This document shows positions 1 to 5,584 of a DNA stretch of 5,584 nt, one piece after another. Origin of the DNA: DAOMOD01 sp964526035 (GTDB lineage Bacteria > Pseudomonadota > Gammaproteobacteria > Xanthomonadales > BPKI01); assembly GCA_964526035.1 (NCBI GenBank), contig CAZGKE010000204.1:1-5584 (forward strand), read 5' to 3'. Positions within the stretch are counted from its first letter, which is position 1; every line of letters begins with the position of its first letter. Position numbers and translations under genes: made by a program. A model generated the notes under the pieces. The model worked only from the letters and a program-made list of their open reading frames with translations. It was not told where the DNA came from and did no database searches.

Positions 1-2968
<2,968 letters not shown>

Positions 2969-2976
2969 GGGTGCGG

Positions 2977-2982
2977 CACCTC
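2977..2982 (-). promoter_or_regulatory. Shine-Dalgarno sequence of gltB
   Basis: The minus strand reads GAGGTG here, eight bases before the ATG at 2968. This is a near-consensus ribosome binding site at good spacing. It decides the gltB start, because no in-frame ATG, GTG or TTG lies within the 30 bases upstream. Confidence 0.7.
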
Positions 2983-2992
2983 GGCGATGGGG

Positions 2993-3001
2993 TGTATACC
3001 A
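2993..3001 (-). promoter_or_regulatory. Candidate extended -10 promoter element for gltB
   Basis: The minus strand reads TGG-TATACA, a TG-n extended -10 with four of six matches to TATAAT. It would start transcription near 2986 and give a leader of under 20 bases that still contains the GAGGTG site. The hexamer 17 bases upstream (AGGGCC) is a poor -35, so the extended -10 would have to carry the promoter. This is inference from sequence only; the gene could also be served from further upstream. Confidence 0.3.
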
Positions 3002-3080
3002 GTCGGACCGTCCGTGGCCCTTCACCATGCCGTGTTTTGCTGCGGTGCGTCAATGGGGTGCGAGGGAACCTCGGATCACG

Positions 3081-3110
3081 CGCCCGATTGGTGCACTTCG
3101 TACCCGGGCG
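3081..3110 (-). repeat. Imperfect inverted repeat just after the beta-helix gene stop
   Basis: CGCCCG (minus strand, 3110-3105) pairs with CGGGCG (3086-3081). An inner GGT/ACC match extends the stem, with a three-base bulge. It lies directly after the TGA at 3112-3114 and could be a weak transcript-end hairpin. No T-tract follows on the minus strand, so I do not call it an intrinsic terminator. The rest of the 143-base spacer (2969-3111) holds only the gltB promoter and ribosome-site candidates. Confidence 0.25.
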
Positions 3111-3111
3111 A

Positions 3112-5256
3112 TCAGGATGAGGGCGTGGTCGCCTCGAAGCCATTGACGAACAGCGTTGTCGTACAGGGCCCGGCCGATGCCGCATCCACAACCACGAAGA
3201 ACTCGGCACCCACGGGCACAGGCCGACTGCCGCCGCCCTGATTGAAGATGCGCCAGCGCTGGTCGAAAGGCTCATAGAACAGGTCGATCGGATGGTCGTT
3301 GACGGCGCCGATCTTGGGTGTGATCAGCAGGCGCGCGCATGGATTGCCGTTCAGGAGCGGATGGTCGAGGCGGGTGCTGTTGCCTCCGCTGTTCGCAGCG
3401 CTTGCCGTGTGCACGAACGCGTTGTGGCTGGGGTCCTGGGCGTAGACATTGAAACTGGCGTTCATCGGCATGGCGGCGAAATCCTGGGTGAGGATCACCC
3501 AGCAGTCCGGGCCGGGAGGGCCCAGACAGCTGTTGCCTGCCGCTATGTTGTGATTGACGTAGACATTGTTGTCCCAGTTGGGCGTCACGATCAGGATCGC
3601 GTCCTTGGTGGTATTGAGATAAGGATGATCGAGGCTGGTCGCGTGTCCGGAGGTGTTCGCAGCGACGGCAACATGAGCGTAGCGCGCACCGCCGACGCCC
3701 TCAGGTCCGGGCGCCATCACGTTGAAGGCGGCCCCGGTCGGCATCTGCGCGGAGTCCTGGTTGAAGGCGCGCCACTGGCCGCTCGCAAACCATGCGCCGA
3801 TTGGGTGCGGGTTGACCACCTGGGGGAGGCCGAACGGGCTGAATACCTTGGTCAGCTGCGGGCGGGCATCCGGTTGCAGGTTCAAAGAGGGATGTTCGAT
3901 GGGAAAATGGTTGAAAGGCACCTGGGGGCTGCGCGTCAGGAAGAACGTATCGCCGAACTCATAGGCACCGATGTCCACCGCCAGCGAGCCGCTGCCGATG
4001 AAGCGACGGCGGCCGGCGGCATCCACGTGGGGCCAATCGATGAGGTCGAGATTGAGATCCAGGCCGTTGGCGTCGCCGCTGTTGATGGCCGGCGAGTTGG
4101 CGAGCAGGCGCGGGTCGCTGAGGCTGATCAACCGCGGATCTTCAGTCAGCGTGCCGGTGCCGGGCGTGAAGCTGTTTGCCTGATTGCCGTGCACCAGGTT
4201 GCGCGCGTTGTCCGTGCCCTCGGAACCGGCCAGCATGCGCAGGCCGTTTTCATTGAACGCAATCAGATTGTTGCGCACGGTGCCATTCAAGCTCTGCGAG
4301 GACCCAACGGCGCGGCTCAGAAGGACGCCGCCGCCCGTGTCGACAACCGTGTTGTTGTACACAAAGGCCGCCATCGCGTCGTCGCGCACCGTCAGAGTGA
4401 TGCCGTCCTCGTCGTCGCTGGTGCCGGCGCTGCGCGCACCGACCACCACGTTGTTGATGACATCGGCGAAGATCGGCCCGGTCAGCGTCCGGACGTCGAT
4501 TGCGCCGCGGTTGAAATGGCCGCGCACTTCGTTGGCGAACACCACCACCTGGAGGGAGCCGCCCACAGCGGTGTAGGCGCGGATGCCTTTGGAGAGTGAA
4601 CCCCGCGGTGCGACGACCCGGTTGTAGGCGATGTGACCTACCGAAACCGGACCGAGCGACTGGATGTCGATTCCGGGCCAGATCTGACCGCTGCTGCCGG
4701 CATCCACATGGTTGTGGGTGATCGAGACGTCGAGATTGCCGCTGTTGCTGGCGGCGATCTGTATGCCCGTATCGGCGCTGTTGGTAGTGCTTTCCAGGCG
4801 CATCCTCGACACGCGGAAATCGGCGTTGCCGACGCCCGACCGCTGCAGGTACACGCGTCCATCGCGCATCGTGATTCCGCGCAGCGAGATGACGATCGTG
4901 CCGGACACCGAGCTGTCGCTGGTGATGCTGCGTCCGTCGGCGAGGCGTGGCGCGAAACCGGTCGCGTTGCGCAGAGTCAGGGACTTGTCGCTGATGTCCA
5001 GGTCCTCGTCGATCGGATCGTTGCTTTCGATCTCGATGACGTCTCCCGGAGCTGCTGCGGAGATACAGGATTGCAGGGTGGAGTTGCAGGGCGCCGCCCC
5101 CGGCCAGGTCAAAGTGGCCGCGTGCAGGGGGTTGCCCACGACCAGAAGCGCAATCAGCACCTTGGAGCTGACAACGTGGCGCCAGGCCGTGCGGGAACGG
5201 AGGGTGCGCCCATGCAGCGGGGCGGCGACGGGCGAATGAATGCGGCAAGCTGGCAT
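3112..5256 (-). CDS. Secreted right-handed beta-helix protein with choice-of-anchor-Q-like block and three C-terminal repeats
   Basis: Likely an exported envelope or extracellular protein; its substrate or partner is unknown. Residues 1-47 look like a signal peptide: a long Arg-rich n-region, a hydrophobic core VLIALLVVG (33-41), then NPLHA-A with probable cleavage after residue 46 or 47. Residues about 73-360 are rungs of a parallel beta-helix, with recurring Asn-turns such as HNHVDAG, YNRVV, INNVVVG, YNNTVVDTGGG and RNNLIAFNENG. Residues 371-434 (EDPRL, LLANSPAINSGD, VDIGAYEFG) match the block called choice-of-anchor Q in polymorphic beta-helix proteins. Residues about 447-689 hold three degenerate repeats described separately. 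The C-terminus ends LFVNGFEATTPSS. Cysteines occur in candidate disulfide pairs: 57/64, 577/585 and 640/698. No catalytic triad or polysaccharide-lyase signature was recognised, so no enzyme function is claimed. The ATG at 5254-5256 lacks a clear Shine-Dalgarno site, but I see no alternative start that keeps the signal peptide. The frame is intact and ends in TGA. Confidence 0.9.
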   Translation of the reverse strand: MPACRIHSPVAAPLHGRTLRSRTAWRHVVSSKVLIALLVVGNPLHAATLTWPGAAPCNSTLQSCISAAAPGDVIEIESNDPIDEDLDISDKSLTLRNATGFAPRLADGRSITSDSSVSGTIVISLRGITMRDGRVYLQRSGVGNADFRVSRMRLESTTNSADTGIQIAASNSGNLDVSITHNHVDAGSSGQIWPGIDIQSLGPVSVGHIAYNRVVAPRGSLSKGIRAYTAVGGSLQVVVFANEVRGHFNRGAIDVRTLTGPIFADVINNVVVGARSAGTSDDEDGITLTVRDDAMAAFVYNNTVVDTGGGVLLSRAVGSSQSLNGTVRNNLIAFNENGLRMLAGSEGTDNARNLVHGNQANSFTPGTGTLTEDPRLISLSDPRLLANSPAINSGDANGLDLNLDLIDWPHVDAAGRRRFIGSGSLAVDIGAYEFGDTFFLTRSPQVPFNHFPIEHPSLNLQPDARPQLTKVFSPFGLPQVVNPHPIGAWFASGQWRAFNQDSAQMPTGAAFNVMAPGPEGVGGARYAHVAVAANTSGHATSLDHPYLNTTKDAILIVTPNWDNNVYVNHNIAAGNSCLGPPGPDCWVILTQDFAAMPMNASFNVYAQDPSHNAFVHTASAANSGGNSTRLDHPLLNGNPCARLLITPKIGAVNDHPIDLFYEPFDQRWRIFNQGGGSRPVPVGAEFFVVVDAASAGPCTTTLFVNGFEATTPSS
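3190..3918 (-). repeat. Region coding three degenerate ~70-80-residue protein repeats (DUF7452-like)
   Basis: This part of the beta-helix gene (residues about 447-689) encodes three copies of one pattern. The pattern is an Asp/Glu-His-Pro-x-Leu-Asn element, a hydrophobic strand ending in Thr-Pro or a similar turn, an NHPI-like element, an aromatic strand with FNQD, then MPxxAxFNV. Copy 1 has IEHPSLN, NPHPIGAWF, WRAFNQD and MPTGAAFNV. Copy 2 has LDHPYLN, LIVTPNW, WVILTQD and MPMNASFNV. Copy 3 has LDHPLLNGNP, LLITPKI, NDHPIDLFY, WRIFNQG and VPVGAEFFV. Copies 2 and 3 are introduced by matching segments AHVAVAANTSG and FVHTASAANSGG. From memory this resembles repeats catalogued as DUF7452 in secreted bacterial proteins; that name is a recollection, while the internal repetition itself is visible. 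Confidence 0.75.
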
Positions 5257-5338
5257 GGATCGGGTCCGGACGTGGGAGACAGTCAGGAAAACACCGTTCC
5301 GACTTGAATCCGGACATGGCCCGCGGCTTCGGGCTCGA

Positions 5339-5368
5339 AGTATCGGGGCGGGCGCGCTTCCGCCTCAA
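5339..5368 (-). promoter_or_regulatory. Candidate sigma-70-type promoter for the beta-helix gene
   Basis: On the minus strand TTGAGG (5363-5368) is followed after 18 bases by GATACT (5339-5344), each with four of six matches to consensus. Transcription would start near 5332 and give a leader of about 75 bases before the ATG at 5256. It begins inside the downstream flank of the tRNA terminator, in the only gap available for this gene. Apart from this, 5257-5338 shows only a small CTTCG/CGAAG hairpin (5327-5340) and no clear ribosome binding site. This is a weak call. Confidence 0.3.
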
Positions 5369-5398
5369 GAAAAAGGCCGGCTGAAATCAGCCGGCCTT
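5367..5398 (-). terminator. Rho-independent terminator of the tRNA-Ala gene
   Basis: A perfect 12-base inverted repeat (5373-5384 with 5387-5398, stem AAGGCCGGCTGA) has a nominal two-base loop that in practice would open to a larger one. On the minus strand it runs directly into TTTTT at 5374-5370. It begins 12 bases after the tRNA 3' end, which is the expected geometry for ending a tRNA transcript. No T-run follows on the plus strand, so it looks one-directional. Confidence 0.88.
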
Positions 5399-5410
5399 GA
5401 AGGGATCAAG

Positions 5411-5486
<76 letters not shown>

Positions 5487-5499
5487 ACACGAGCCGCAC

Positions 5500-5528
5500 A
5501 TGATAACCGCAGCCGCAGGGTGCATCCA
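5500..5528 (-). promoter_or_regulatory. Promoter of the tRNA-Ala gene
   Basis: The minus strand has TATCAT at 5500-5505 (five of six matches to the -10 consensus). A weaker TGGATG (5523-5528, three of six) lies 17 bases upstream as the -35. Transcription would begin near 5493, a few bases before the mature tRNA 5' end at 5486. The discriminator GTGCGGC is GC-rich, as in stringently controlled stable-RNA promoters. The remaining bases, 5529-5584, show no gene that I can support. Confidence 0.55.
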
Positions 5529-5584
5529 GTGCCGAAGGGTTGACGGGAAACGGCGTGTCGACAGGGCATGGCAGTTTGTAGGGG

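Noticed and set aside
3081..3110. Intrinsic terminator between the beta-helix gene and gltB
   Set aside because: There is an imperfect stem, but no T-tract follows on the minus strand, so I list it only as an inverted repeat.
3292..4599. A 435-codon open frame on the plus strand antisense to the beta-helix gene
   Set aside because: The product is rich in Val, Ala, Gly, Arg and His with no motif I recognise, while the minus-strand frame has a signal peptide, beta-helix rungs and repeats. Only one can be real here, and the minus-strand gene is far better supported.
4250..5368. A 372-codon minus-strand frame overlapping the beta-helix gene in another phase
   Set aside because: Its translation is Arg/Gln/Pro-rich out-of-phase reading of the real gene, with no signal peptide or domain, and it begins in the tRNA terminator region.

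Overview
The window reads as an ordinary chromosomal segment from a high-GC gammaproteobacterium. The protein sequences and the short Asp/Asn-Gly-Phe-Glu style tail of the secreted protein point to the Xanthomonadales/Lysobacterales, though this placement is inferred from recall and not from a search. All supported genes lie on the minus strand, so transcription runs from right to left.

Layout from right to left. A complete tRNA-Ala gene (anticodon CGC, 5411-5486) has a good promoter in front of it and a strong intrinsic terminator (5367-5398) right behind it. It forms a compact, self-contained unit. Next is a long CDS (3112-5256, 714 aa) for a secreted right-handed beta-helix protein. It carries an N-terminal signal peptide, an SPAIN/DIGAYE block of the choice-of-anchor-Q type, three degenerate C-terminal repeats and an LFVNGFE tail. 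After a 143-base spacer comes gltB, the large subunit of glutamate synthase. It starts at 2968 and runs off the left edge at base 1, so only its first 989 codons are present.

How the parts relate. GltB is core nitrogen metabolism, making glutamate from glutamine and 2-oxoglutarate together with GltD. The gltD gene is not in the window. Its upstream neighbour is an accessory envelope or secreted protein with no visible functional link. The two genes could be partly co-transcribed because no convincing terminator separates them, but gltB has its own plausible extended -10 element and a well-spaced Shine-Dalgarno sequence. The tRNA is insulated by its terminator.

I found no CRISPR array, insertion sequence, phage gene, toxin-antitoxin pair or defence system. 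The least described item is the repeat-bearing beta-helix protein. The many long reading frames on the plus strand are high-GC antisense shadows of the two real genes. No gene-free stretch exceeds 150 bases.
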